Shown here piece after piece: positions 8,477 to 17,207 of a DNA stretch of 64,000 nt; the first letter of the stretch is position 1, and the number at the start of each line of letters is the position of its first letter. The stretch comes from Methylocapsa sp. S129 (GTDB lineage: Bacteria; Pseudomonadota; Alphaproteobacteria; Rhizobiales; Beijerinckiaceae), in assembly GCF_009765995.1 (NCBI RefSeq), contig NZ_LMUI01000030.1, forward strand, positions 124,001 through 188,000, written 5' to 3'. Made by a program: the position numbers and the translations under genes. A model generated the notes under the pieces. It did no database searches and was not told the DNA's origin. It worked only from the letters and a program-made list of their open reading frames with translations.

Positions 8477-9094
8477 TCAGGCTCTGGCCGCGTCCGAGAC
8501 TGCCAAATCGAACTTCTGCAGGAACTCTTCTCGCGTCGTCTCGCCCATATCGACGGCCTTTGCGTTCCCGCCCGCCACCACCGTGACGTTCTCGATGCCG
8601 ATCACTTTCAGTATCAGTCGCAGGTAGTTGGTCGCAATGTCACGGTCGCGAATAGGCGAGCCCTCGGTATAGACGCCGCCGGACGCCATCAGGATCGTGC
8701 ACTTCTTCCCGTGGACGAGACCTTCGCCTGAGAGGCCCAGCGTCATGCCTTTGCGGACGATATGGTCGATATAGGCCTTGAGCACCGCGGGAACGTTGTA
8801 GTTGTAGACTGGCGTACCAATGGCAATGTCGTCCGCCGCCAATATTTCGGCGACGAGTTCGTCGGACAGACGCAGAAGTTCCTTCATCTCCGGCGTGTGT
8901 TGGTCGGGCGGGGTGAAATACGCCGCCAGCCACGGCATAGTTGCGAATGTGAGATCGGTCTTCATCAAGTCTCTTTCGATCACCCGACCGCCGGGATTGT
9001 TCTTCGTCCACGCCTCGACGAACCGTTTGGCGAGGCCGCGCGACATTGAGCGCTCGCCTCGGGGGCTTGCTTCGACGACCAGAAGAATAGGCAT
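8477..9094 (-). CDS. FMN-dependent NADH:quinone reductase/azoreductase family (AzoR/AcpD)
   Basis: A flavodoxin-fold protein of about 205 residues. The N-terminal [20 protein letters not shown] loop is the FMN-phosphate binding site of AzoR proteins, and the [24 protein letters not shown] segment is the family's FMN-isoalloxazine and dimer contact. Such enzymes reduce quinones and azo compounds with NADH. The ATG at 9094 was chosen because AAGGAG lies 7 nt upstream; longer in-frame extensions have no support. It diverges from a LysR gene 184 nt away, an arrangement often seen for quinone- or electrophile-inducible azoreductases. Confidence 0.9.
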   Translation of the reverse strand: MPILLVVEASPRGERSMSRGLAKRFVEAWTKNNPGGRVIERDLMKTDLTFATMPWLAAYFTPPDQHTPEMKELLRLSDELVAEILAADDIAIGTPVYNYNVPAVLKAYIDHIVRKGMTLGLSGEGLVHGKKCTILMASGGVYTEGSPIRDRDIATNYLRLILKVIGIENVTVVAGGNAKAVDMGETTREEFLQKFDLAVSDAARA

Positions 9095-9234
9095 GGGAAA
9101 CTCCTTGTTTTTTAGATGGCTCGGATGTCGAACGCATCGGCCCGGGACGTTGGGTGGGCCTGTTCGCCGCCGAGTGGTTGAAAGGCTGGCCCAACCGCAC
9201 GCCACCGATTTAGACGCTCAAGTCCTTCTTCAAA

Positions 9235-9260
9235 ATGGATGAAATTATGATATAATCCAT
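9235..9260. promoter_or_regulatory. Interrupted dyad ATGGAT-N14-ATCCAT overlapping a TATAAT box
   Basis: Two 6-bp inverted arms (9235-9240 and 9255-9260) flank an AT-rich core containing a perfect TATAAT hexamer (9251-9256) about 25 nt upstream of the LysR start. A smaller ATTAT-GAT-ATAAT dyad is nested inside. This layout suits LysR autoregulation and control of the divergent azoreductase. No strong -35 was found. Confidence 0.5.
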
Positions 9261-9278
9261 CATCTTTGGAGATGGACT

Positions 9279-10178
9279 TTGATTGGCAACCTCACGCTTG
9301 ATCAACTGCGCGTCCTGGTGACGATCAGCGACGCCGGGAGCTTCTCAGCGGCTGGACGGTCTCTGGGCCGAGTGCAATCTGCGATCAGTCAAGCCGTGAA
9401 GGCTTTGGAGGAGACGCACGCGATCGAACTGTTCGATCGCCGAAAACACAAGCCGACCCTGACCGCAGTCGGCGAAGCGCTCGTGGAGCAGGCGCGGACT
9501 GTTCTTGCGAGCGCAGATCGCTTTGCGGCCATCGCTGCGGGAACGCGGATGGGGCTTGAACCGACTCTCGCCTTGGCGATCGATCCGCTCGTCCCGACCG
9601 AACCGCTGATCGATAGCCTGCGCGCTCTTCAGGACACCTTCCCGAACTTGCCCGTCTCCTTCTCGACAGAAGGGGTGAGCGGGGCCGAGCGACGCCTGCG
9701 CGACGGCTCTGCATCGCTGGCCTTCTGCTTGCTGTTGCCATCCCCCCCGAACGACCTGACAGTTTATCCTGTCGCGGATTCGAAGCTCGTGCCGGTCGCT
9801 GCGGCGAACCACCCGCTCGCGCGTCTCGGCCGCAAGCCGAACCGGGTCGACCTCGAAGCCCACGTGCAACTGGTCCTGTCGAATAGCTTTGGCGCGGAGG
9901 GACCAAGCTACGGAGTCATCAGCACGCGCGTCTGGCGTTTTGTCGATCTGGGACGACGGCTTGATTTCCTGCTCGCGGGTTTCGGTTGGTGCAAGATGCC
10001 GCCGTACGTCGTCAAGCCTTACCTCGCAGACGGCAGGTTGGTCGAGTTGGACATATCTGACGAGAGCATAGCGCCTGTCAGGACACTGCCGGTCTATGCT
10101 GCACACGTCCGAGGTCGACAACTAGGACTGGGAGGCCGCTGGCTTCTGGACGACTTGCGAAAACGGCTGGCAAAGTGA
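9279..10178 (+). CDS. LysR-family transcriptional regulator
   Basis: A 299-residue regulator with an N-terminal helix-turn-helix (about residues 5-65: LDQLRVLVTISDAGSFSAAG, then VQSAISQAVKALE) and a C-terminal effector-binding domain. The start is a TTG at 9279 with GGAGA 6 nt upstream; no ATG fits better. It is divergent from the azoreductase gene and likely controls it in response to quinones or similar electrophiles, by analogy with other LysR-azoreductase pairs. A dyad over the -10 box lies between the genes. Confidence 0.9.
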   Translation: MIGNLTLDQLRVLVTISDAGSFSAAGRSLGRVQSAISQAVKALEETHAIELFDRRKHKPTLTAVGEALVEQARTVLASADRFAAIAAGTRMGLEPTLALAIDPLVPTEPLIDSLRALQDTFPNLPVSFSTEGVSGAERRLRDGSASLAFCLLLPSPPNDLTVYPVADSKLVPVAAANHPLARLGRKPNRVDLEAHVQLVLSNSFGAEGPSYGVISTRVWRFVDLGRRLDFLLAGFGWCKMPPYVVKPYLADGRLVELDISDESIAPVRTLPVYAAHVRGRQLGLGGRWLLDDLRKRLAK

Positions 10179-10556
10179 GCAGATCAGCCGCGCCGAGTCC
10201 AACGGGTGCGGTTTCGCCTATGCTCGAATTTGAACCGACCGAGCCGTCAGTCGAAAAGGCGCTCTGAGTAGGATCGGTAATTGCCGAAGCGGTTATCGAA
10301 CCTCAGCGACTTCTTTTCGAGACGGGCGCCGTAGCGCCGCCACTCGGCAATCGGCCAACTCCGGTCGTTTGAGTGCGGTGGCGAAAAGTCCAACTTAGGT
10401 TGATTCCAGGCCTCTCTGCTGGGAACCAGGCGTCAGATTTTCACCATTGGCGCGATAAGCCTTGGCCGAACCGCCGGTCAGGCGCTGCGATATCCTCCTC
10501 GCGTGGAGGGCTGAAGCCCTCGGGCCTCCGCCCAAAGAGCGTCGGAGCGATATCTA
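10179..10556. other. Gene-free stretch
   Basis: About 380 nt between the LysR gene and the first dispersed repeat. Short open frames exist on both strands, but none has a ribosome site, recognisable motif or consistent codon bias. I see nothing functional in it. Confidence 0.4.
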
Positions 10557-10904
10557 TTTCTGAAAATAAGAATCCATGATAATCTTCTCGTCGCGTTTTC
10601 CAAAGCGATCAACAAAGAGGCCCGCCCTGCACGCTTCCGTCCCTTCCACCCGAAAGTATGACCAAGGCGCGCGGCCGGCCCGGCGGCCTTACGTCCGCCG
10701 CGATGCGAGCGCCGCAAGACGCGGGCAGGCGATGTTTGCGCCCGAAAATTTCGATTTGGAAGCTCAAAGAGGTTTAAGCCCCTGATATCGCGCGTTTCGC
10801 GGAAGCTCGCGCTCTTCCGGGCAGGTGAAAATCAATGACTTAGCGAGGATTTTGACGGACCATTTCTGGTCATTCGGGCGCTCTGGCTATTCCGGCGCTA
10901 TTCC
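10557..10904 (+). repeat. Dispersed non-coding repeat, copy A (direct orientation)
   Basis: This block aligns along its length with the reverse complement of 24892-25195. Matching landmarks occur in the same order: a TTCTGAAAATAAGAAT start, an ATG-AATCTT-TCGTC segment, a GCCCGAAAATTTCGAT core, GATATCGC-CGTTTCGCGG, ATCAA-GACTTAGCG and a GGCTATT-CC end. Identity looks like roughly three quarters, and copy A carries about 45 nt extra in the middle. Short open frames inside are not in the same relative frame in the two copies, which argues against a protein. No transposase gene or clear target-site duplication was seen. Confidence 0.75.
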
Positions 10905-11046
10905 CTCCGCAGCCCTTATCGCCCTCGTGCGCGCCGCCAAACGAAGCGCAAACCTGGTCTCGTCATCAGTCGTGCCGCTGGAGAAAAACGGCACATCTCG
11001 TAAAACACGATTCACCGCAGGACCGTCAGCCCTTCAGGAGACCCCG

Positions 11047-11520
11047 TTGCCGCCCAACGCCGATGTGAATAAGCCCGCCCCGCCGCCCGGCGCCAGGATG
11101 CCGACGGCGCTTCGCGCGGCCGCCAGCAGCCCGAACCGCATTCGCCAGGTCGGCGCGGTCCTGGCGACCCGCGACGGCGCGGAGATTATCGCCTGCAACA
11201 CCTTTCCCGCCGGCGTCAGGGATATCGAAGAACGTCATGCCGGCGACGGCCGCTTCGTCTGGATGGAGCATGCGGAGCGCCACGCCATTTTCGAAGCGGC
11301 GCGGCGCGGCGTGGCGACGGCCGGCGCCCACATCACCTCTACATTTTTTCCTTGCATCGATTGCGCGCGCGCCATCGTCGGGGCGGGCATCGTCTGTCTC
11401 GACACGCCTGCGCCCGCTTTCGACGATCCGATCTGGGGCGCAGCCTTCGAACGATCGCAGATCATCCTGAGGGAAGGCGGCGTTGAGATTCGGGTCGTCG
11501 ACGTCGTCGTTTCGCCATAA
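11047..11520 (+). CDS. Cytidine/deoxycytidylate deaminase family protein
   Basis: A small zinc-dependent deaminase of about 157 residues. The zinc and catalytic signature is complete: HAE within MEHAERHAIFEAARRG, followed by PCIDCARAIV (the P-C-x-x-C motif). An N-terminal VGAVLATRDGAEIIACNTFP strand pair is typical of dCMP-deaminase-like proteins. The open frame extends upstream into the dispersed repeat, but TTG at 11047 has CAGGAG 6 nt upstream and starts just before the domain, so I take that as the start. Alternatives are GTG 11065 and ATG 11098. Exact substrate (nucleotide, pterin or other aminated ring) is not evident. Confidence 0.8.
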   Translation: MPPNADVNKPAPPPGARMPTALRAAASSPNRIRQVGAVLATRDGAEIIACNTFPAGVRDIEERHAGDGRFVWMEHAERHAIFEAARRGVATAGAHITSTFFPCIDCARAIVGAGIVCLDTPAPAFDDPIWGAAFERSQIILREGGVEIRVVDVVVSP

Positions 11521-11631
11521 CCACGCGCGAGCCCGCATCAAGCAATTGAACTTGCCAAAATCCGCCGAAAGGGTCAGCCTCAGCGTCAATCAAGCCCCAA
11601 TCCAAGGGATGCCGGGCGAAGGAGGAAAGCC

Positions 11632-12837
11632 ATGGACAACCATCTGGGCGCGACAGCCGTTGACGCGCGCCAAGCCACGCCGCCTTTCGACAGCGAAAGG
11701 CTCGACAAGCTCCTTGACGAAGCCGGAATCGATGCGCTGGTCATCTCGTCGAAACATAACATCCAATATCTTTTTGGCGGATATCGCTTCTTCTTCTTCG
11801 ATCACTTCGACGCGATCGGCGTCAGCCGCTATCTGCCTCTGCTCGTCTATGTCAAAGGCCGCCCCGATCAATCGACCTATATCGGCCATTCCATGGAATC
11901 CTATGAGCGGGATCTCGGCAAATTCTGGACGCCGAGCGTGCAGGCGGCGCGCGGCAGCCTCGACGCCGCGCAACTCGCGGCGGACCATCTCGGCAAGATT
12001 GGCCCAAAACTGAAGCGCATTGGCGTCGAGCGCGCGTTCCTGCCCGCCGACGCGGACGAACTCTTGCGCCGGGCGCTTTCCCATGCCGAGCTCGTCGAGG
12101 CGCATCTGCCGCTTGAGCGGCTGCGCGCGCGCAAGACGCCCGCGGAGCTCGACCATTTGCGCAAAGCGTCCGACCTGGTCGTCGATTCGATGCTCGCGGT
12201 CATCGCCGGACATGGGCCCGGGGCCTCGAAGCTCGAACTGACCGAAGCGCTTCGTCGCGAAGAAGTGAACCGCGGCCTGACCTTCGAATATTGCCTCATC
12301 ACGGCCGGCGCGAACTGCAATCGGGCCCCATCGGCGCAAACATGGGGCGAGGGCGAAATTCTGTCGCTCGATTCCGGCGGCAATTTCAAAGGCTATATCG
12401 GCGACCTCTGCCGCATGGCGATCCATGGCGAGCCCGATGCCGAACTCAAGGACCTCCTCGCTGAGGTCGACGAAATCCAGATGGCGGCGCGCAAACCCAT
12501 TCGCGCCGGCGCCTTGGGCCGCGATATCTATGCGAGCGCGAATCCGCTGGTGGAAAGGTCGGGGCGCGGCAATTCGCTGGAGTTCGTCGCCCATGGCATG
12601 GGGCTCGTCAGCCATGAGGCGCCGCGGCTCACCGCCAGGGGCCCCGTCCCCTACCCCGCCTATGACGCCGACAGGCCGCTGGAGACCGGTATGGTCATCT
12701 CGATCGAAACGACGCTGCAGCATCCGCGCCGCGGCTTCATCAAACTGGAGGATACGGTCGCGGTGACGGACAATGGTTGGGAAGCTTTCGGCGATCATGG
12801 CCGCGGATGGAACCGCGGCGGCGTTCGCGCTTCGTGA
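11632..12837 (+). CDS. M24-family metallopeptidase (Xaa-Pro aminopeptidase/creatinase fold)
   Basis: A 401-residue protein with an N-terminal creatinase-like domain (about residues 15-150) and a C-terminal pita-bread domain. The metal ligands are visible: Asp in SLDSGGNF and Asp in YIGDLCR, His in VAHGMGLVSHE, Glu in ISIETTL and Glu in IKLEDTVAV. A dinuclear metallohydrolase is therefore expected, cleaving an X-Pro bond or a creatine-like C-N bond. A strong AAGGAGG ribosome site precedes the ATG. It lies 111 nt after the deaminase gene and converges with the DUF2891 gene with 3 nt between stops. Substrate is uncertain because family members differ widely. Confidence 0.88.
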   Translation: MDNHLGATAVDARQATPPFDSERLDKLLDEAGIDALVISSKHNIQYLFGGYRFFFFDHFDAIGVSRYLPLLVYVKGRPDQSTYIGHSMESYERDLGKFWTPSVQAARGSLDAAQLAADHLGKIGPKLKRIGVERAFLPADADELLRRALSHAELVEAHLPLERLRARKTPAELDHLRKASDLVVDSMLAVIAGHGPGASKLELTEALRREEVNRGLTFEYCLITAGANCNRAPSAQTWGEGEILSLDSGGNFKGYIGDLCRMAIHGEPDAELKDLLAEVDEIQMAARKPIRAGALGRDIYASANPLVERSGRGNSLEFVAHGMGLVSHEAPRLTARGPVPYPAYDADRPLETGMVISIETTLQHPRRGFIKLEDTVAVTDNGWEAFGDHGRGWNRGGVRAS

Positions 12838-12840
12838 AGG

Positions 12841-13851
12841 CTACGCTTCCAGAGCCAACACGGCGAAACTCGCAAGCCAATGGGCGCCCATATAGTCGCT
12901 GGCGATATGAGGCAGCGCCGCCTGGAGATGGCGCTCCGCATTCTCTTCAATCGCCGAACGGCGCACGTCGTTCGGCGGCAGCGCCGCCGCGATCGAACGC
13001 CAGCACCAGGCCCGGCTAAGGTTCAGCCCGTCGAGATGCGCGATCTTCCCATCGGTCCGGTCGGCCACGGTCGCCGGCCGAAACAGGGTTGCGGGCTCTC
13101 CTTGCGCGATCCGCGGCAGGAAGCGACCGAACCAGGGCAGAAAGTCGTTCGCGGGCAGGAGCCGGCGCATACATTCGGCCTCGATCAGCGCCGGCGACTG
13201 GAAATCGTCGCCGCTGGGTTCGCCCCAGGCGGGGCAATCGGCATCCTCGCCGTACCAGCGCTTGCCGGTGTCGCGCACCAGCGACGCGAGGGCGGAATCC
13301 TCCGCAACCGCCGCATAGTCGGCCGCCATGCGCAGGCCGAAAGCGGTGTTGAAATGGGCGCCGCCGCGCACAGGATAAGTCGCCAAGGGGAGAAAATCGC
13401 GAAACCGTTGCGCGAAGATTTCCGCCAGCGGCGCCAGCATCCGCGACCAATGTCCCTGGTCGTGGAAGGACAGCTCTTCGGCCAGCTTCAACAGCCACGC
13501 CCAGCCGTAGGGACGCTTGAAACCGCGCGCGGTCGGCGCTGCGAGATAGGCGCATTCGACCGCGACCTTTTCGACGACGAATTGCTCATCGAACAAGGCG
13601 CGAATGTCGCCGGCGACGGGAAGCTCGGGAAAGCGGCGCAGCAGCCGCGCCAGCATCCAATAAGAATGGACGCAGGAATGCCAATCATAGCTGCCGTAGA
13701 ACACGGGATGCAACGCGCTCGGCGTGCGCGCATCATCGGGGCCGGCCAGCACATGGTCGGGCTTGTTGGGATATTCCTGACGCACATGGCCAAGGGCGAC
13801 GCCGGCGAACCATGCGGCCAATTCGGGCGTGAGATTTGATCTTGCCGCCAC
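12841..13851 (-). CDS. DUF2891 family protein
   Basis: A 336-residue protein matching the DUF2891 pattern: an early LHPVFYGSYDWHSCVHSYWMLARLLRRFP segment, a YGWAWLLKLAEEL helix, a later CLEA-like region (ALIEAECMRRLLP) and a C-terminal DYMGAHWLASFAVLALE. The alternating helices and conserved aromatic and histidine residues suggest an alpha/alpha toroid, as in glycan-active enzymes, but no activity is established for the family. The GTG start has AAGGGA 6 nt upstream. It is the last gene of a leftward operon after lactonase and SDR genes (47 nt gap), so a role in carbohydrate metabolism is plausible. It has no signal peptide. Confidence 0.8.
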   Translation of the reverse strand: MAARSNLTPELAAWFAGVALGHVRQEYPNKPDHVLAGPDDARTPSALHPVFYGSYDWHSCVHSYWMLARLLRRFPELPVAGDIRALFDEQFVVEKVAVECAYLAAPTARGFKRPYGWAWLLKLAEELSFHDQGHWSRMLAPLAEIFAQRFRDFLPLATYPVRGGAHFNTAFGLRMAADYAAVAEDSALASLVRDTGKRWYGEDADCPAWGEPSGDDFQSPALIEAECMRRLLPANDFLPWFGRFLPRIAQGEPATLFRPATVADRTDGKIAHLDGLNLSRAWCWRSIAAALPPNDVRRSAIEENAERHLQAALPHIASDYMGAHWLASFAVLALEA

Positions 13852-13898
13852 AGTTTCCCTTCAGGTCGGCGCCATCGCCCCATCCGATCAGCGCGACA

Positions 13899-14687
13899 TT
13901 ATTGCGCAAGGAACCCGCCGTCCACGGGCAGCGTATGGCCGGTGATCATCGCCGCCGCGGGGCTGGCCAGAAAGCAGATCGCCGCGGCGACGTCTTCGGG
14001 TTCGGCCAATCGTTTCAGCGGCGTCATCGCCTCGATCCTCGCCACCATCTCGGGATTTTGAAGAAGCGGCGCGATCAGCGGCGTGCGCACATAGGTCGGC
14101 GCCACGGCATTGACGCGAATATCATGCGGCGCCCATTCGATCGCCAGCGCCCGCGTCATATTGACCACCGCGCCCTTGCTCGTCTGATAAGAAATATTCG
14201 GATAGAGGCCGCCGCCCGAAAGACCCATGATCGAGGCGACATTGACGATAGCGCCGCCCTTGGCCGCCGCGATCATGCAGCGGGCCGCGACGCGGGCGCA
14301 CAGGAACACGCCGGTCATGTTGACCGCGACGACCTTGTCCCAATCGGCAAGCGCGAGTTCGACAGCGGGGCGCCGGATCGCGATGCCGGCATTGTTGACG
14401 AGAATGTCGATGGCCCCCTCGCGCTTCACAATCTCCGCAAAAACGGCCTCGATGGACGCCTCGCTCGCCACGTCGACGGACAGCGCCACAGCCTGTCCCC
14501 CCGCTTCGGCGATTTCGGCGGCCACGACTTGCGACGCGGCTTCATCGCGGTCGGCGACCACGACCTTCGCGCCGGCCGCGGCGAGCGCCAAAGCCGTAGC
14601 GCGACCGATGCCGCCCGCGCCGCCGGTCACCAGGGCGACCGAACGATCGAGGCGAAACAAAGCCTGGGCATTCGCCATAAGCGCCAC
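13899..14687 (-). CDS. SDR-family oxidoreductase (glucose/3-ketoacyl reductase-like)
   Basis: A classical SDR of about 260 residues. The glycine-rich loop is TGGAGGIG, with NNAG at the end of the fourth strand, catalytic Ser in IVNVASIMG, Tyr-Lys in YQTSKGAV, and the C-terminal GHTLPVDGGFLAQ motif. VVVADRDE after the second strand suggests NAD(H) preference. The frame opens at GTG 14687; ATG at 14678 is equally possible. It lies 33 nt after a lactonase gene in the same operon. The pair would suit oxidation of a sugar to its lactone and hydrolysis to the aldonic acid, an inference from context only. Confidence 0.87.
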   Translation of the reverse strand: MALMANAQALFRLDRSVALVTGGAGGIGRATALALAAAGAKVVVADRDEAASQVVAAEIAEAGGQAVALSVDVASEASIEAVFAEIVKREGAIDILVNNAGIAIRRPAVELALADWDKVVAVNMTGVFLCARVAARCMIAAAKGGAIVNVASIMGLSGGGLYPNISYQTSKGAVVNMTRALAIEWAPHDIRVNAVAPTYVRTPLIAPLLQNPEMVARIEAMTPLKRLAEPEDVAAAICFLASPAAAMITGHTLPVDGGFLAQ

Positions 14688-14720
14688 GTTCTTGATTGGG
14701 CGATCAAACCGGCTGCGATC

Positions 14721-15653
14721 TTAGCCCAGCTTCGACCCGTTGGTCGTCAGATAGATCGAATAGAGCGACGTCGTTCCGCAAATGAACAGATGGTTGAGCT
14801 TGTCGCCGCCGAAGGTGACGTTGGCGACCATTTCGGGGATGAGGATCTTGCCGATCAGCGTTCCGTCATGGTCGTAGCAATGGACGCCGTCTCCCGCGCT
14901 CGTCCAGACGCGGCCCTTCCAGTCGACGCGGAAGCCGTCGAAAAGGCCGGCGGTCGATTCGGCGAAGACTTCACCGCCCTTGAGGCTCGCGCCATTTTTG
15001 CCGACCGTGAAACGGCGGATGTGGCGCGGGCCGTTTTCCTTGTGCGTGGCGCCGGTGTCGGCGACATAGAGATATTTCTCGTCGGGCGAAAAGGCCAGGC
15101 CATTCGGCCGCACCATATCGCTGATGACGCGCGCAACCTCGCCGGTTTTGGGATCGATGCGGTAGACGTGGCAGCCGTCGATCTCCTGCGGCGCGCGATC
15201 CCCTTCATAATCGGTGTCGATGCCATAGGCCGGATCGGTGAACCAGATGGAATCGTCGGATTTGACGACGACGTCATTGGGCGAATTGAAGCGCTTGCCG
15301 TCCCACTTGTCGGCGATCACAGCGATCGTGCCATCGACCTCGGTGCGGGTGACGCGACGGGTGAGGTGTTCGCAGGTGACGAGGCGACCCTGGTTGTCGA
15401 CGGTATTGCCGTTCGAATTGTTGGAGCGCTCGCGGAACACCGAGACTTCGCCGCTCGGCTCGACATAGCGCATCATGCGATTGTTCGGAATATCGGACCA
15501 GACGAGATAGCGGCCCGCAGAGAACCAGGCTGGGCCCTCAGCCCAGCGGGCGCCGGTCCACAGGCGTTCGACGCGGACATGGCCGGCGAAACAGGCTTTG
15601 AAACGCGGATCGAGGACCACGATGCCAGTCCCCTCGACTTCGCCATACCACAT
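14721..15653 (-). CDS. SMP-30/gluconolactonase/LRE family protein
   Basis: A six-bladed beta-propeller lactonase of about 310 residues. Metal-site landmarks are present: the EGPAWF glutamate near the N-terminus, NSPNDVVV with its asparagine, and RPNGLAFSPDEKYLYVADTG, where N and D complete the Ca/Zn site. Such enzymes hydrolyse sugar lactones. I chose ATG at 15653 with an AGGGGGA ribosome site; the frame is open upstream but without support. It is the first gene of a leftward three-gene operon with the SDR and DUF2891 genes, consistent with a non-phosphorylative sugar-acid pathway fed by the ABC importer at 18.3-22.2 kb. Confidence 0.88.
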   Translation of the reverse strand: MWYGEVEGTGIVVLDPRFKACFAGHVRVERLWTGARWAEGPAWFSAGRYLVWSDIPNNRMMRYVEPSGEVSVFRERSNNSNGNTVDNQGRLVTCEHLTRRVTRTEVDGTIAVIADKWDGKRFNSPNDVVVKSDDSIWFTDPAYGIDTDYEGDRAPQEIDGCHVYRIDPKTGEVARVISDMVRPNGLAFSPDEKYLYVADTGATHKENGPRHIRRFTVGKNGASLKGGEVFAESTAGLFDGFRVDWKGRVWTSAGDGVHCYDHDGTLIGKILIPEMVANVTFGGDKLNHLFICGTTSLYSIYLTTNGSKLG

Positions 15654-15912
15654 CGGACATTTCCCCCTTTTGATTTGAACCTGGAACGACGGGCAAGATC
15701 TATGTCGCCAAGCCCTTCCGGCGATGCGGGCCGCCCTCGCAAGCCGACGGGGCCGCACGCCGCCGCGACACTATTTCCCGTCGCGCGCGGCGGCAAGACA
15801 TTTGGCGACCTCGGAAGGACAAAGACCCGTCGCAAATTGACCGTCCGATGGCGCAGCCGCTTCGCCATAGACCGAACGCCATGGTATTTGAGACTATCAA
15901 AGGAGCGTCGAC

Positions 15913-16299
15913 ATGCCGCATATCACGATTGAGTTTTCGAGCAATCTTGAAGCTGGGATCAGCGCGCCGGCGCTGGTCAAGAAGCTGCACCAGGCCGTCA
16001 TCCAATCGGGATTATTCGAGCCGGCGGCGGTGCGAACCAGGGCGCTGCCACGAGACCTCTATCTCATCGCCGACGGCGATCCGCGGAACATTTTCCTGCA
16101 TATTATCGCCCGCATTCGCGCCGGACGAACGATCGAAGACCGAAAGGCGCTCGGGAACAGTCTGCTGCAAGCGGCAAAGGAAGCGATAGCCGCGCTGCCG
16201 CCTTCGACGCCGATCGCCTTGACCGTGGAAGTTCACGAAATAGATCCCGAAATGCTGTTCCGGCACATGACGATCAAATCCCCGCCTGAAACTCACTAA
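15913..16299 (+). CDS. 5-carboxymethyl-2-hydroxymuconate isomerase (CHMI)-like protein
   Basis: A 128-residue member of the tautomerase superfamily. It starts with Met-Pro followed by the HITIEFSSN strand, so Pro-2 would be the N-terminal catalytic base after Met removal. The LPRDLYLIADGD and RAGRTIEDRKALGNSLLQAAKEA segments match CHMI, the homoprotocatechuate-pathway isomerase. No other homoprotocatechuate genes are nearby, so the true substrate may differ. A strong AAAGGAG ribosome site precedes the start. It is divergent from the lactonase operon across 259 nt. Confidence 0.85.
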   Translation: MPHITIEFSSNLEAGISAPALVKKLHQAVIQSGLFEPAAVRTRALPRDLYLIADGDPRNIFLHIIARIRAGRTIEDRKALGNSLLQAAKEAIAALPPSTPIALTVEVHEIDPEMLFRHMTIKSPPETH

Positions 16300-16482
16300 T
16301 CCGGTGTGGTTTTGGGTGGCTGGCAGGGCCGCAAGTCCGTCAATTAACCGTCCGCGAAAGCTTTTTTGGTCGGGATTGAACCTTCGCGCCGTCCGGCAGT
16401 TCCGGATCAGCCGCGACTTTTGCCTCGCAAGGTCATAGGAATAGCGGGCGGCGCGAGGCTGATTAACGTTCAGGAGACAGCG

Positions 16483-16791
16483 ATGTCACGTCGTCATCTT
16501 GCAGCGGCCGGGATTGCCATCGTCAGTTTTGGCAGTCTTTCGACGCCTTCGCACGCCCAAAGCTACCAAGACTGGTTGCTGTCGAGGCAATCGGGAAATG
16601 GCGCGGCGCTCTATAATCAACCTTGCACGGTGTCAGATGGTCAAAGAGAGACCGTCGTGCCCTGCCAAATCGTCGCGGCGGCGCTCGATGGTTATTCCAT
16701 TCCCATCGCCTATTACGGAGGCGAGGCGATCTCAGCGCCCCACGCCTATGTTTATGCGTATCCGAGACGGCGACGCCATTGCCGGTATTGA
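16483..16791 (+). CDS. Small exported protein of unknown function
   Basis: About 102 residues starting at an ATG with CAGGAG 7 nt upstream. The N-terminus is a good Sec signal peptide (MSRRHLAAAGIAIVSFGSL, then a SHA-QS cleavage site). The mature part of about 75 residues has two cysteines (LYNQPCTV and VVPCQIVA) that could form a disulfide, and a basic, aromatic C-terminus (YAYPRRRRHCRY). I do not recognise a family. A longer in-frame start exists at 16366 but would bury the signal peptide. Periplasmic or surface location is inferred. Confidence 0.55.
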   Translation: MSRRHLAAAGIAIVSFGSLSTPSHAQSYQDWLLSRQSGNGAALYNQPCTVSDGQRETVVPCQIVAAALDGYSIPIAYYGGEAISAPHAYVYAYPRRRRHCRY

Positions 16792-16888
16792 TTTCCGCAA
16801 TCTCTCCGCTGACGGCTAAGGTTCGCCGAAGCAGGCAACCGATGCTGGCTTGGGCCGTTGACTCTGTCATAGGACATAGGAGGCGCAT

Positions 16889-17080
16889 ATGAGCGAAGCC
16901 GAGAGAAGGATCGCCGAGCACGAACGCCTGATGCAGGAGCTGGTCGAAAATGACCCGCTCTTCAGCGTCTTCACGCTTGTCGAGGTCGACGCTGGCGAGG
17001 GCGCTGAAGGGCGCAGGTTCCTGCTCATTAAGAGAGAAGACGGAGCGGGCATCCAGATGCCCGAGCCGGGCGCCGACTGA
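16889..17080 (+). CDS. Small conserved-looking hypothetical protein
   Basis: Sixty-three residues preceded by a strong AGGAGG ribosome site 5 nt from the ATG. The N-terminal third is a charged amphipathic helix (MSEAERRIAEHERLMQELVE), followed by a short beta-like FSVFTLVEVD stretch and an acidic tail. It contains no recognisable domain, membrane segment or signal. The good ribosome site and coherent composition argue that it is a real gene. Function unknown. Confidence 0.5.
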   Translation: MSEAERRIAEHERLMQELVENDPLFSVFTLVEVDAGEGAEGRRFLLIKREDGAGIQMPEPGAD

Positions 17081-17207
17081 ATCAGCGCTGAAAATCCATG
17101 CCAAATCGACGCGACGGGCATTTGCGGCCCTGGCCGCGGATCGTGGGATTTGACCATAGTCCCGAGCTTGATCCGCAAGAATTCAGGAATCAGAAATTAC
17201 CGCAAAT

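Noticed and set aside
13836-15932. A 698-codon plus-strand frame opposite the SDR and lactonase genes
   Set aside because: Antisense shadow of two clear enzymes; arginine- and aspartate-rich translation without motifs.
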